Origin: an uncultured SAR92 cluster bacterium | GTDB taxonomy: Bacteria > Pseudomonadota > Gammaproteobacteria > Pseudomonadales > Porticoccaceae | Direction: 5' to 3' | Assembly: GCA_902596775.1 (NCBI GenBank) | Contig: CACJVE010000011.1 | Location: 1 to 63,363, forward strand | DNA length: 63,363 bases | In this document: piece by piece, positions 55,873 to 63,363 of the stretch | Position numbering within the stretch: the first letter of the stretch is position 1 | How the letters are laid out: each line of letters begins with the position of its first letter | The notes under the pieces: model-generated | What the model saw: the letters and a program-made list of their open reading frames with translations, nothing else | What the model was told of the DNA's origin: nothing | Database searches by the model: none | Program-made: the position numbers and the translations under genes

Positions 55873-56862
55873 TTGCTTATAAAAGAAGAGATAAAATTAG
55901 ATTATTCAGATGTCTTAATAAGACCAAAGAGATCAACCATGAGCTCCAGAGGAGAAGTATGTCTATCTAGAACGCATAAATTTTTATGGAGCACAAAGGA
56001 GTGGACTGGTATTCCGGTAATGTCAGCTAATATGGATACAGTGGGCACACCTTCAATGCACAAAGTCTTATCAGATCATAAAATGATAACTTGTCCAGCA
56101 AGGCATTTTTTAAGAGATGGTGTTGAAAAATTTAAAGATGGCAAAAATCATGTTTGCTGGTTTGGAGGTATAGATGAAATTTCTCACTTATCCACAGTGT
56201 CTTCAGCTTTCATAGGTCTTGATGTGGCCAATGGTTATACCATTCGTTTTGTAGACGCAGTGAAAAAATTGCGTGAGAAATGCCCTAACGCAACTATCGC
56301 AGCAGGGAACGTTGTGACTGGTGATATGACGCAAGAGCTTATTCTTGCTGGCGCAGACATCGTTAAGGTTGGTATAGGTCCTGGATCAGTTTGTACTACA
56401 AGGATTAAAACTGGAATCGGATATCCACAGCTAAGTGCTGTAATAGAATGTGCTGATGCAGCTCATGGATTAAATGCTCATATTATTGCTGATGGCGGTT
56501 GCAATAGCTCCGGAGACATTGTCAAGGCATTTGCTGGCGGCGCAGATTTTGTGATGATTGGTGGTATGTTGGCAGGTCATGATGAGTGCGAGGGTGTTGT
56601 TGAGAACGGAGTGATGGAATTTTATGGAATGGCATCAGAATCTGCTATGAATAAACATAATAATCACAATAGCTATAGGGGAGCCGAGGGTAAAACGGTA
56701 AAAATTCCTCATCGTGGTAAAGCGGATGATACTGTAAAGGATATATTAAGCGGCATTCGCTCTGCATGCACATATGTTGGGGCGAATAGCTTGCGGACTC
56801 TATCTAAATGCACCACTTTTGTTAGAGTTAATAACACTCATAATACTATCTATGAGCATTAG
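55873..56862 (+). CDS. guaC: GMP reductase
   Basis: 329-residue IMPDH-fold enzyme without CBS domains that converts GMP to IMP with NADPH. LDYSDVLIRPKRSTMSSR at the start, VGIGPGSVCTTRIKTGIGYP with the catalytic Cys, and HIIADGGCNSSGDIVKAF fit GuaC rather than GuaB. Start is TTG at 55873 after AAGGGCAGG. It should oppose GuaB/GuaA, whose genes lie on the other side of the island. The 179-bp upstream leader has no recognised motif. It converges on the last gene of the his operon (32 bp). Confidence 0.93.
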   Translation: MLIKEEIKLDYSDVLIRPKRSTMSSRGEVCLSRTHKFLWSTKEWTGIPVMSANMDTVGTPSMHKVLSDHKMITCPARHFLRDGVEKFKDGKNHVCWFGGIDEISHLSTVSSAFIGLDVANGYTIRFVDAVKKLREKCPNATIAAGNVVTGDMTQELILAGADIVKVGIGPGSVCTTRIKTGIGYPQLSAVIECADAAHGLNAHIIADGGCNSSGDIVKAFAGGADFVMIGGMLAGHDECEGVVENGVMEFYGMASESAMNKHNNHNSYRGAEGKTVKIPHRGKADDTVKDILSGIRSACTYVGANSLRTLSKCTTFVRVNNTHNTIYEH

Positions 56863-56894
56863 TTAAGCGTCTGACTGCAGCTTTTTATTTATCA

Positions 56895-57320
56895 CTAAAG
56901 TCCGCTAGATTCCTTTATTTTTTCTATAATCTTTGGATTTCTGATCAAGTATTTATCAAAAATATTCAACTTATCTTGGTAAATAAATTCATTGTTTACT
57001 TCCACAGATAGTTTCGTCCTAAATGCGCCTGCTCCATATAGTTTAATAGAGTAAATTTCCTCCGAGATCCCGTCAATTGAGACAAAAGGTTGAGTAGGTA
57101 ATGGCAGAATAAGTTTCCATGTTTGAGTCTCGCATTCATCTATCAATAATTTGCCGCCACCTTTTGGAGGGTTTACTGTGAAATCATAGTTGTTTTGAAT
57201 TTCTATTTGATGCGACTTATATTTGATCGTCCAGGTGAGGTTTTTTTTGCTCATAGTTTTGAATGAGTAGGCTATTAATAAAGGTATTAATAGTGATAAA
57301 AAAGGTATTAGGTAACTCAT
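56895..57320 (-). CDS. Hypothetical membrane-anchored protein
   Basis: 141 residues: one N-terminal membrane segment (about 3-20) and a beta-rich domain with PPKGGGKLLIDECETQTW and SIKLYGAGAFRTKLSV. No family is recognised. It lies 9 bp after hisC on the same strand, so it is probably the last gene of the histidine transcript, though nothing ties it to histidine synthesis. Confidence 0.55.
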   Translation of the reverse strand: MSYLIPFLSLLIPLLIAYSFKTMSKKNLTWTIKYKSHQIEIQNNYDFTVNPPKGGGKLLIDECETQTWKLILPLPTQPFVSIDGISEEIYSIKLYGAGAFRTKLSVEVNNEFIYQDKLNIFDKYLIRNPKIIEKIKESSGL

Positions 57321-57329
57321 TCTGCCTCG

Positions 57330-58424
57330 TTATGAACTGATTACTTTGTCGAGTTTATCTATAAAAAATTTGTTTTCCTCTTCGGATCCGATAGTAACTC
57401 TGATGTGGCGAGGCATTGCATATAAATCCAATGATCTTACTATGACGCCCTCCTTAAGTAAGGCATTAAAAATATTGGAGCCGCCTATTTTAGTCTCCAC
57501 GCAAACGAAATTTCCTTGTGAAGGAATAAAATCCATATTCATTGCTTTTAGTGATTGGCAAATAGATTCTCTGCCATTAGCATTTAATTTTACGCTTTCC
57601 TTGAGATAGTCCAGATCTTGTATGGCGGCAATAGCTGACTCCTGAGCCAGCCCATTAACATTGAATGGTTGCCTTACTCTATTAAGAATCTCGATTAGGT
57701 CTCGTGAGCCAAAACCATAACCAACTCTCATGCTAGACAAACCATATATTTTCGAGAATGACTTTGTGATTATTACATTTGAGAAATTTTTTGTGATCTC
57801 ATTTGTTCTAACATAGTCATCAGCCGCGACATATTCAAAATAGGCAAGATCGATAACTACAACTATATTTGAGGGGACTTTATTTAAAAATCGTTCTATT
57901 TGATTGTGACTTAGGTATGTTCCCGTCGGATTATTTGGATTGGCGATAAAAATCACTCTTGTTTTTTCATTGATATGATTTAGGAATGCGTCTAAGTCAT
58001 GGCCCCAATCTTTAGTTGGAATTTCATGATATTTGCATCCTCTTACTTGAGATACGAGCTTGTATACTGCAAAAGCATGGGCTGAAAAGATTGACTCAGA
58101 CTCAGGCGATAAAAATGTTTGACCAACCAAATCTAAGATTTCGTTCGATCCATTTCCCAAGACTATCCTGTCCGGCTCTATTTCCTCTAAATCAGATATT
58201 GTTGATTTAAGCCTTTTCCCATCTCCATCTGGGTATAAGTGCCAATTATTATAAGTGTGAGTCAAGTCTAGTACTTTTGGTGATGGACCTCGGCTATTTT
58301 CGTTACTAGATAGTTTTATAATTTTATCAAGATCATACTTTTCCACGACATCAGCGATGGACTTGCCAGGCTCATAAGAACTGATTGTATTAATGCCTGG
58401 ATTTAAATGCTTTAAAAAATCCAT
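57330..58424 (-). CDS. hisC: Histidinol-phosphate aminotransferase
   Basis: 364-residue fold-type I PLP aminotransferase. KLSSNENSRGPSPKVLD binds substrate, ANPNNPTGTYLS contacts the cofactor, and the Schiff-base lysine lies in TKSFSKIYGLSSMRVGYG; RVTIGSEEEN carries the carboxylate-binding Arg. ATG 58424 starts two bases after the hisIE stop; earlier in-frame ATGs are inside hisIE. In E. coli hisC sits between hisD and hisB; here it is at the end of the operon. Confidence 0.95.
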   Translation of the reverse strand: MDFLKHLNPGINTISSYEPGKSIADVVEKYDLDKIIKLSSNENSRGPSPKVLDLTHTYNNWHLYPDGDGKRLKSTISDLEEIEPDRIVLGNGSNEILDLVGQTFLSPESESIFSAHAFAVYKLVSQVRGCKYHEIPTKDWGHDLDAFLNHINEKTRVIFIANPNNPTGTYLSHNQIERFLNKVPSNIVVVIDLAYFEYVAADDYVRTNEITKNFSNVIITKSFSKIYGLSSMRVGYGFGSRDLIEILNRVRQPFNVNGLAQESAIAAIQDLDYLKESVKLNANGRESICQSLKAMNMDFIPSQGNFVCVETKIGGSNIFNALLKEGVIVRSLDLYAMPRHIRVTIGSEEENKFFIDKLDKVISS

Positions 58425-58425
58425 T

Positions 58426-59016
58426 TCATTGACTCTTGTTTCGCTTTTCAAGTACATCTTCAACATCTGAGAGAGAATAATCATTTGTAACAAGTAATAC
58501 TTGAACATGGAAAAGAAGATCTGCTGCCTCATCAAGAATTCTTCCATCATTGGTAACAGAGGAAATAGCTAGCTCATTTGCTTCTTCTGCAATCTTTTTA
58601 GCAATTTCTTTGTTTCCTTTTATGCTTAATTCATTTGTATATGAATTCGATTCTGGCAAATCCACTCGGCTCTTAATTATTTTCTCGAGCTTTTGCAGGC
58701 TAAAAGGCTGAGGCCCAAAGCATGAATATGTTTCCAGATGACATGTAGGACCCTCATTAGTTGCTTGAACTAAGATTGTATCTTCATCACAGTCAAATTC
58801 ATGAGAGTAGTAAATTAAATAATTTCCTGATGTCTCTCCTTTCGTCCATAGTTTTTGTCTTGAGCGGCTAAAAAAAGTAACTTTATAACTTTCTAATGTT
58901 TTACAGAATGATTCCTTATTCATATACCCAAGCATGAGTATATCTTTGGTATTTTTGTCTTGAATAACTGCTGGAATTAACTTTTTTTCATCCATCCAAA
59001 TCTGATCTAAGTTCAT
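58426..59016 (-). CDS. hisIE: Bifunctional phosphoribosyl-AMP cyclohydrolase / phosphoribosyl-ATP pyrophosphatase
   Basis: 196-residue fusion catalysing steps 2 and 3 of histidine synthesis. HisI part: DILMLGYMNKES, FFSRSRQKLWTKGETSGN and the zinc/metal Cys and Asp residues in FDCDEDTILVQ with GPTCHLETYSCF. HisE part from about residue 105, with KIAEEANELAISS and EAADLLFHVQVLL. ATG 59016 overlaps the hisF stop (ATGA). Confidence 0.96.
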   Translation of the reverse strand: MNLDQIWMDEKKLIPAVIQDKNTKDILMLGYMNKESFCKTLESYKVTFFSRSRQKLWTKGETSGNYLIYYSHEFDCDEDTILVQATNEGPTCHLETYSCFGPQPFSLQKLEKIIKSRVDLPESNSYTNELSIKGNKEIAKKIAEEANELAISSVTNDGRILDEAADLLFHVQVLLVTNDYSLSDVEDVLEKRNKSQ

Positions 59017-59780
59017 AGTCTCACCGGTATTTTTTCGCAAATAAGATCTCTCTTTAAGTCCATAATTTTTATTTCATTATTATGAAAAACTGAAGCAGCT
59101 AAGGCTCCATCAACATCACATTTAAGAAAAACGTCCTTAAAATCTCCTTTACATCCTGCACCTCCAGATGCAATCAAGGGTACCTTACACAAGTTTTTCA
59201 TTATTTCTAGTTGCTCAATATCATATCCCTCTCTCACCCCGTCTTGATTCATGCAATTTAATACTATTTCTCCAGCACCACGATCCTGAGCCTCTTGCAA
59301 CCAATCGACCGTTTTTTTCCCAGTATGATATTTAGACTTTTCTGACCCGGTTCTGGCATAAACGAAATAATCAGAACCATTGAAGAAACTATCAATCCCA
59401 ATAACTACGCATTGTGATCCGTGAGCTTTCGCTAATTTATTTATAAGACTAGGATTTTCGAGAGCAGGGGTGTTAATTGAAATTTTATCTGCACCAATAT
59501 TTAGTATTTGAGATGCTTTCGATAGAGATTTAATTCCTCCCGCAACACAAAAAGGAATATCAATATTTTTTGCAATATTTTCAATCCAACTTGAAGGAAC
59601 TGAGCTGTCTTCAACACTAGAGTAGATATCATAAAAAACAAGCTCATCAGCATTCTGATCCGAGTACTTAATCGCTAATTCAACGGGATCTCCCATAATT
59701 TTGTGGTTCTGAAACTTAATGCCCTTGACCACATGCCCTTTTTTTACATCCAGGCATGGAATGATGCGTTTAGTTAACAT
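59013..59780 (-). CDS. hisF: Imidazole glycerol phosphate synthase, cyclase subunit
   Basis: 255-residue beta-alpha barrel. RIIPCLDVKKGHVVKG has the first catalytic Asp, YDIYSS and PFCVAGGIKS line one phosphate site, and NCMNQDGVREGYD plus ASGGAG line the other; the second catalytic Asp is in DGVREGYD. It pairs with HisH. It overlaps hisA by 11 bp. Confidence 0.97.
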   Translation of the reverse strand: MLTKRIIPCLDVKKGHVVKGIKFQNHKIMGDPVELAIKYSDQNADELVFYDIYSSVEDSSVPSSWIENIAKNIDIPFCVAGGIKSLSKASQILNIGADKISINTPALENPSLINKLAKAHGSQCVVIGIDSFFNGSDYFVYARTGSEKSKYHTGKKTVDWLQEAQDRGAGEIVLNCMNQDGVREGYDIEQLEIMKNLCKVPLIASGGAGCKGDFKDVFLKCDVDGALAASVFHNNEIKIMDLKRDLICEKIPVRL

Positions 59781-60489
59781 TGCTCAGATCCATTAAATCT
59801 ATTTTCTTTTCGTATATTGCTTTGCCTACTATGCACTCGCTGATATTTATTTTCGAAAGACGGTTGACATCGTCGATGCAAGAAATCCCTCCTGAGCCAA
59901 TAATGTTTGAGCTTGGTGATAGATCTATAATTTTTTTATAAATTTCTATGTTAGGTCCTTTTAAAATTCCATCTAAATTGATATCAGTCGCCAAAATATT
60001 TTTTAAGTTAAAATTTTTAATGAAATCAAATAAGTTGATCTCTGTTTGATGACTCCACCCTCTGGTCGATATAAGGGGGCACTTATTAACCACGCGAAAA
60101 TCTAAAGCGAAGGTTAGGTTTTTTTGGTTAAAGTTTGTTAATACAGAGGATAAAAAATCTCGATTTTCAATTATTGCAGTTCCGAGAACTACCCTTTCAA
60201 CACCTTTATCCAAAAGTTTTTTGATATCGTTGATCTCTCTGATACCTCCACCTAGCTGCACTTTTAACCCAAAATTTTGAATTATCTGATCAACAATATC
60301 TATATTGATTCGATAGCCTTCTGACGCGCCGTCCAAATCGATTATATGCAAAAAATCAAAACCCAAATTTTTAAATTCCTCTGCTTGTTTTATTGGAGAA
60401 TTGTTATAAGTTGTAGATCGTGAAAAGTCGCCTCTTACCAACCTAACGCACTTACCATCTTTGATATCTATTGCAGGAAGAATCTTCAT
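59770..60489 (-). CDS. hisA: ProFAR isomerase
   Basis: 239-residue barrel homologous to HisF. LPAIDIKDGKCVRLVRGDF at the start, HIIDLDGASEG, QLGGGIREINDIKKLL and ATDINLDGILKG carry the catalytic Asp residues and phosphate-binding loops. It overlaps both hisH (4 bp) and hisF (11 bp), so the block is strongly coupled. Confidence 0.96.
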   Translation of the reverse strand: MKILPAIDIKDGKCVRLVRGDFSRSTTYNNSPIKQAEEFKNLGFDFLHIIDLDGASEGYRINIDIVDQIIQNFGLKVQLGGGIREINDIKKLLDKGVERVVLGTAIIENRDFLSSVLTNFNQKNLTFALDFRVVNKCPLISTRGWSHQTEINLFDFIKNFNLKNILATDINLDGILKGPNIEIYKKIIDLSPSSNIIGSGGISCIDDVNRLSKINISECIVGKAIYEKKIDLMDLSNVN

Positions 60490-61061
60490 ATCATGTCAAA
60501 AAATTTAGTTAGAAATTTTTTCCCTATGTTAGATGATTTTTCGGGATGAAATTGGACGCCGTAAAAATTTTTTTTGTTTACAAAAGAACTAAATTTAATT
60601 CCATAGTGCGTGAAACCCAGGGTATGCTCTGATATCCCTGCATAATAGCTATTTGCAAAATAAAAATATCCATTGCAGTCCTCAAAATAAGGATCAGAGA
60701 ACTTAACTTTATTCCACCCCATATGTGGAATAGTTAATTGTCTATTCGAAAACTTTTTAATCTTTCCTGGGATTACTTCCATACATTTTTTATTTTCTTC
60801 TTCTGAGAAATCAAAAAAAATCTGCATTCCAACACATATTCCTAATATAGGTCTCGTATCATTCTTTAGGTTTTCAATAAGATTTAAATTCTTCAAGTTC
60901 CGCATAACAGTGCCTGCAGCACCTACGCCTGGGAGAATCAAGGCTCTTGAATTTTTAAGGTCATTCCAAGTGTCGGACACTTTGTATTTCAGATTTATTC
61001 TGTCTAGCGCATACATTACAGATTGCAGATTTGCGCCCCCACAGTTAATGATTCCAATCAT
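60486..61061 (-). CDS. hisH: Imidazole glycerol phosphate synthase, glutaminase subunit
   Basis: 191-residue class I glutamine amidotransferase. ALILPGVGAAGTVM, the nucleophile in ILGICVGMQIFFD, and the His-Glu pair in GVQFHPEKSSNIG form the triad. It feeds ammonia to HisF. The ATG overlaps the hisB stop (ATGA). Confidence 0.96.
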   Translation of the reverse strand: MIGIINCGGANLQSVMYALDRINLKYKVSDTWNDLKNSRALILPGVGAAGTVMRNLKNLNLIENLKNDTRPILGICVGMQIFFDFSEEENKKCMEVIPGKIKKFSNRQLTIPHMGWNKVKFSDPYFEDCNGYFYFANSYYAGISEHTLGFTHYGIKFSSFVNKKNFYGVQFHPEKSSNIGKKFLTKFFDMI

Positions 61062-62906
61062 AAAATCCCTTTAGTGGAGGTGGCCATTCCTTCATTTATT
61101 TTTAATGCGTCTCGAAAGCATTTCCCTAAACATTTGAATAGTATTTCAATTAAATGGTGGGTATTTTGACCATCAACTTTAATGTGACAAGTGAATCGCA
61201 ACTGCTTGATAAAGGAATCTAAAAAATGATTTAGCATTTCAGTTGGAAACTCACCAACAAATTCATTTAACGAGGGAATACTAATATTCAAATTACTGCG
61301 AGTGCACAAGTCAACATCAATTTCTGCTCGTGATTCATCCATTATTAACGTGCTCGATGCATACCTTGTAATTTTTGATCTATCACCCATTGCCAGGGAG
61401 AGAGCATCACCTAGTATGATGGCAACATCTTCAATTGTATGATGCGTATCGATCTCTAGATCTCCCGATGCCTTAAGAAAAATATTTACTAACGAGTTTT
61501 TAGCAAATTGTTCGAGCATGTGATCTAAAAATTTCACGCCTGTATCTATTGCATAAATACCTTCACCATCAATTTCTACTGAGGCATATATCGACGTTTC
61601 ATTGGTCTGTCGGCGAAGGAAAGAGGATCGTGTGATTATAATTGAAGAGTCTTCTCTCAATTTAACTGATTGAGTGTGAGCATCAAGTTCCTCGATTTCA
61701 CTTAGTTTAATAACTTTTGGTGCTAAATAATTGAATGCAGCATTGTCCGATGTTTGAAATGATATTTTTTTCATAAAATCAGCTACTGATAGACCTGATT
61801 TTGACTTTGCCCAACCACCTGTTGGTAATACATGATTTGTCCCGGAGGCATAATCACCAAAAGCAACTGGTGATTTGGAACCACAAAAAACTGAACCTGC
61901 ACAAGTAATTGAATCAATATATTTTGGAAAATCATCATCAAGTAGTACAAGGTGCTCTGGTGCGCAGTCATTTATCATATCGATTGTGTTATCAACTGAA
62001 TTCGTCTCGATTAAAACAATATTTTTAATCGCTTTCTCTAGTTGATCTTTCCTTTTTAATGACTCCAATTGCTTAACAATTTCATCTTGCACTCCTTGAA
62101 GTACTGATGAGGATTCAGATAAAACAAACGCACATGAATCAGCTCCATGCTCTAGTTGAGACAGGACATCACTCGCAGCCAGTGATAGATGCTTTTTGTT
62201 ATTAATTACGACCATAACTTCACTTGGACCCGCGTACATATCAATGGCAACTTTTTCTGAGACATAGGTTTTTGCTTGAGCAACATAAGTATTACCCGGG
62301 CCAAAAATTTTGCTGACTTTTGGGATATCCAAATAGCCATTTGCCATAGCTAGGATTGCCTGGGCGCCACCAATTTTGAAGATATCGTGTATCGATAATT
62401 GTTTTGCTAACCAAAGTATTGCCGGATGGACGTCTCCGAACTCGTTGGGTGGAGTGCATACAACTATCTCTTCACAACCAGCTGTTATTGCTGGAATTGC
62501 TTGCATTAGAAATGAAGAAACTAATGGTGCCGTTCCTCCTGGCACATATAAACCAACTTTTTTTATGGGGACAGTTTTATCCCAAATGTTAAGACCACTT
62601 ATAGGCTGGATAGATTTGCCAATAGTCTGGAGCTGAGACTTAGAAACATAAGTAATATTTTTTTATGGCCTCGTAAAGTGCAATCTTATCCTCATCAGAA
62701 ACTAATGATTCTGACTTGCATATCTCGTCCTTTGTAACTTTAAGATAGTTAAGATTCTTGATCCCGAGAGCTTTATTTATTTTTTTTAGACCCTCAAAAG
62801 AGTCTTGCTGTAAGATAGCATCAAAATTTTTGACGACAGTGATAGCGTCCTTTTGAGAACTTTGATTGCGCCAATGGATATCGTTGCTTGATTTAAGAAA
62901 CTTCAT
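61058..62906 (-). CDS. hisD: HisD-HisB fusion with a +1 frameshift: histidinol dehydrogenase / imidazoleglycerol-phosphate dehydratase
   Basis: The frame from ATG 62906 encodes the HisD N-terminus (about 80 residues), then shifts at an A7 tract (T7 at 62658-62664 on the + strand). With one A less it continues NITYVSKSQLQTIGKSI into GLYVPGGTAPL, GPGNTYVAQAK, AGPSEVMVV, CAPEHLVLLD and GTNHVLPTGGWA. After the HisD end (DAHTQSVKLRED) the frame runs without a stop or start codon into HisB: TNETSIYASVEID, TGVKFLDHMLEQ, THHTIEDVAI, HHLIEILFKCLGK and a final STKGIL. So HisB is fused to HisD and has no phosphatase domain. Corrected length about 615 residues. Confidence 0.85.
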
Positions 62907-63363
62907 TTAATACGCCAGTTTCTCGATTGGAAGAACTAATATTGAACTTGCTCCCTGCAATTTTAGCGACTCAATTGTCTCCCAGAATATATCCTCCTTG
63001 CACACAGAGTGAATTGCTACCTTATTCTTGTCAGCTAGGGGAATAACAGTTGGAGAATCTGCGGCGGGCAAAAGATTGATTAATGATTCGATATCTTTTG
63101 TATCAGCATTAAACATAATGTACTTGCTGTCTGATGCTTCAATTACTGATTTAATTCGTGATACAAGTTTTTTTGATCAGCATATTTTTCGATTCATCCA
63201 CTTCGCTCGATTTTATGAGTAATGCTTGAGAATTTAAGATCGTGACAGATTCCTCTAAGTTGTTAGATTCAAGTGTTATTCCCGTGGAGACTAAGTCGCA
63301 TACTATATCCGCAATACCCACGAACGGGGTTAGCTCAACAGATCCATGGATCTCGATTATTTC
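62907..63363 (-). CDS. hisG: ATP phosphoribosyltransferase, 3' part, with a +1 frameshift
   Basis: First enzyme of histidine synthesis, long (HisZ-independent) form; the 5' part lies beyond the window. [20 protein letters not shown] is the conserved central region. At an A7 tract (T7 at 63168-63174 on the + strand) the frame breaks; removing one A joins it to [30 protein letters not shown] and the C-terminal regulatory domain ending [15 protein letters not shown]. The stop is immediately followed by the hisD ATG. His feedback on the C-terminal domain is expected from the family. Confidence 0.85.

Overview
The window reads as chromosomal DNA from an AT-rich, tightly packed marine-type gammaproteobacterium. 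The proteins (SspA, DolP, LpoA, RNase T, class II PyrC, Hda, RlmN, YfgM, BamB, IscX, HscA/HscB) and several conserved blocks (rsmI/lpoA/dolP, pyrC-rnt-argG, dcd-mrp-metG-rnf, purMN/DUF2066-hda/wrbA, suhB/trmJ-isc-ndk-rlmN-ispG-hisS-yfgM-bamB-der, xseA/guaB-guaA) follow the layout known from Pseudomonas and relatives. Intergenic gaps are mostly under 100 bp, stop and start codons often overlap, and several genes normally present in these blocks are missing, which suggests a streamlined genome. The exact lineage cannot be named from this sequence alone. No tRNA, rRNA or CRISPR array was seen.

Layout. 1-7150: 3' end of sspA, a thiolase, dolP, a probable gmhA/diaA relic, lpoA and rsmI (divergent with overlapping 5' ends), a hot-dog thioesterase and an AGCS symporter. 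7168-12600: rnt-pyrC facing argG, a threonine dehydratase, a PhzF protein and a VOC protein. 12593-17092: metG followed by a reduced Rnf operon, rnfA-rnfD-rnfG-rnfE; rnfB and rnfC are gone and all four membrane [2Fe-2S] cysteines of RnfA/RnfE are replaced, while both covalent-FMN motifs are intact. 17221-25674: mrp, dcd, DUF3014, DUF3108, purN, purM, DUF2066, hda, DUF2069, wrbA and a thioredoxin-like lipoprotein. 25714-31405: two tandem secreted DUF3604 proteins, a membrane-anchored parvulin and a HupE/UreJ membrane protein, which look like one unit. 31417-45652: suhB/trmJ, an isc operon without iscR, ndk, rlmN, ispG, hisS, yfgM, bamB and der (der carries an in-frame stop). 45649-50301: xseA, guaB, guaA.

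50284-54360 is accessory DNA at the 3' end of guaA. A 19-bp direct repeat of the guaA end flanks a very AT-rich cassette holding an EcoRI-family adenine methyltransferase and a DUF262-HNH nuclease. A GC-richer sulfatase gene follows, and then a weaker third copy of the repeat. Small membrane or lipoprotein genes lead to guaC. From 56895 to the end the minus strand carries a histidine operon, hisG-hisD::hisB-hisH-hisA-hisF-hisIE-hisC plus a small membrane protein. HisD and HisB are fused, and hisG and hisD each contain a +1 shift in an A7 tract.

The strongest candidates for something new are the flavin-only Rnf-like complex, the methyltransferase/DUF262-HNH cassette in its guaA attachment site, and the DUF3604 pair-parvulin-HupE module.
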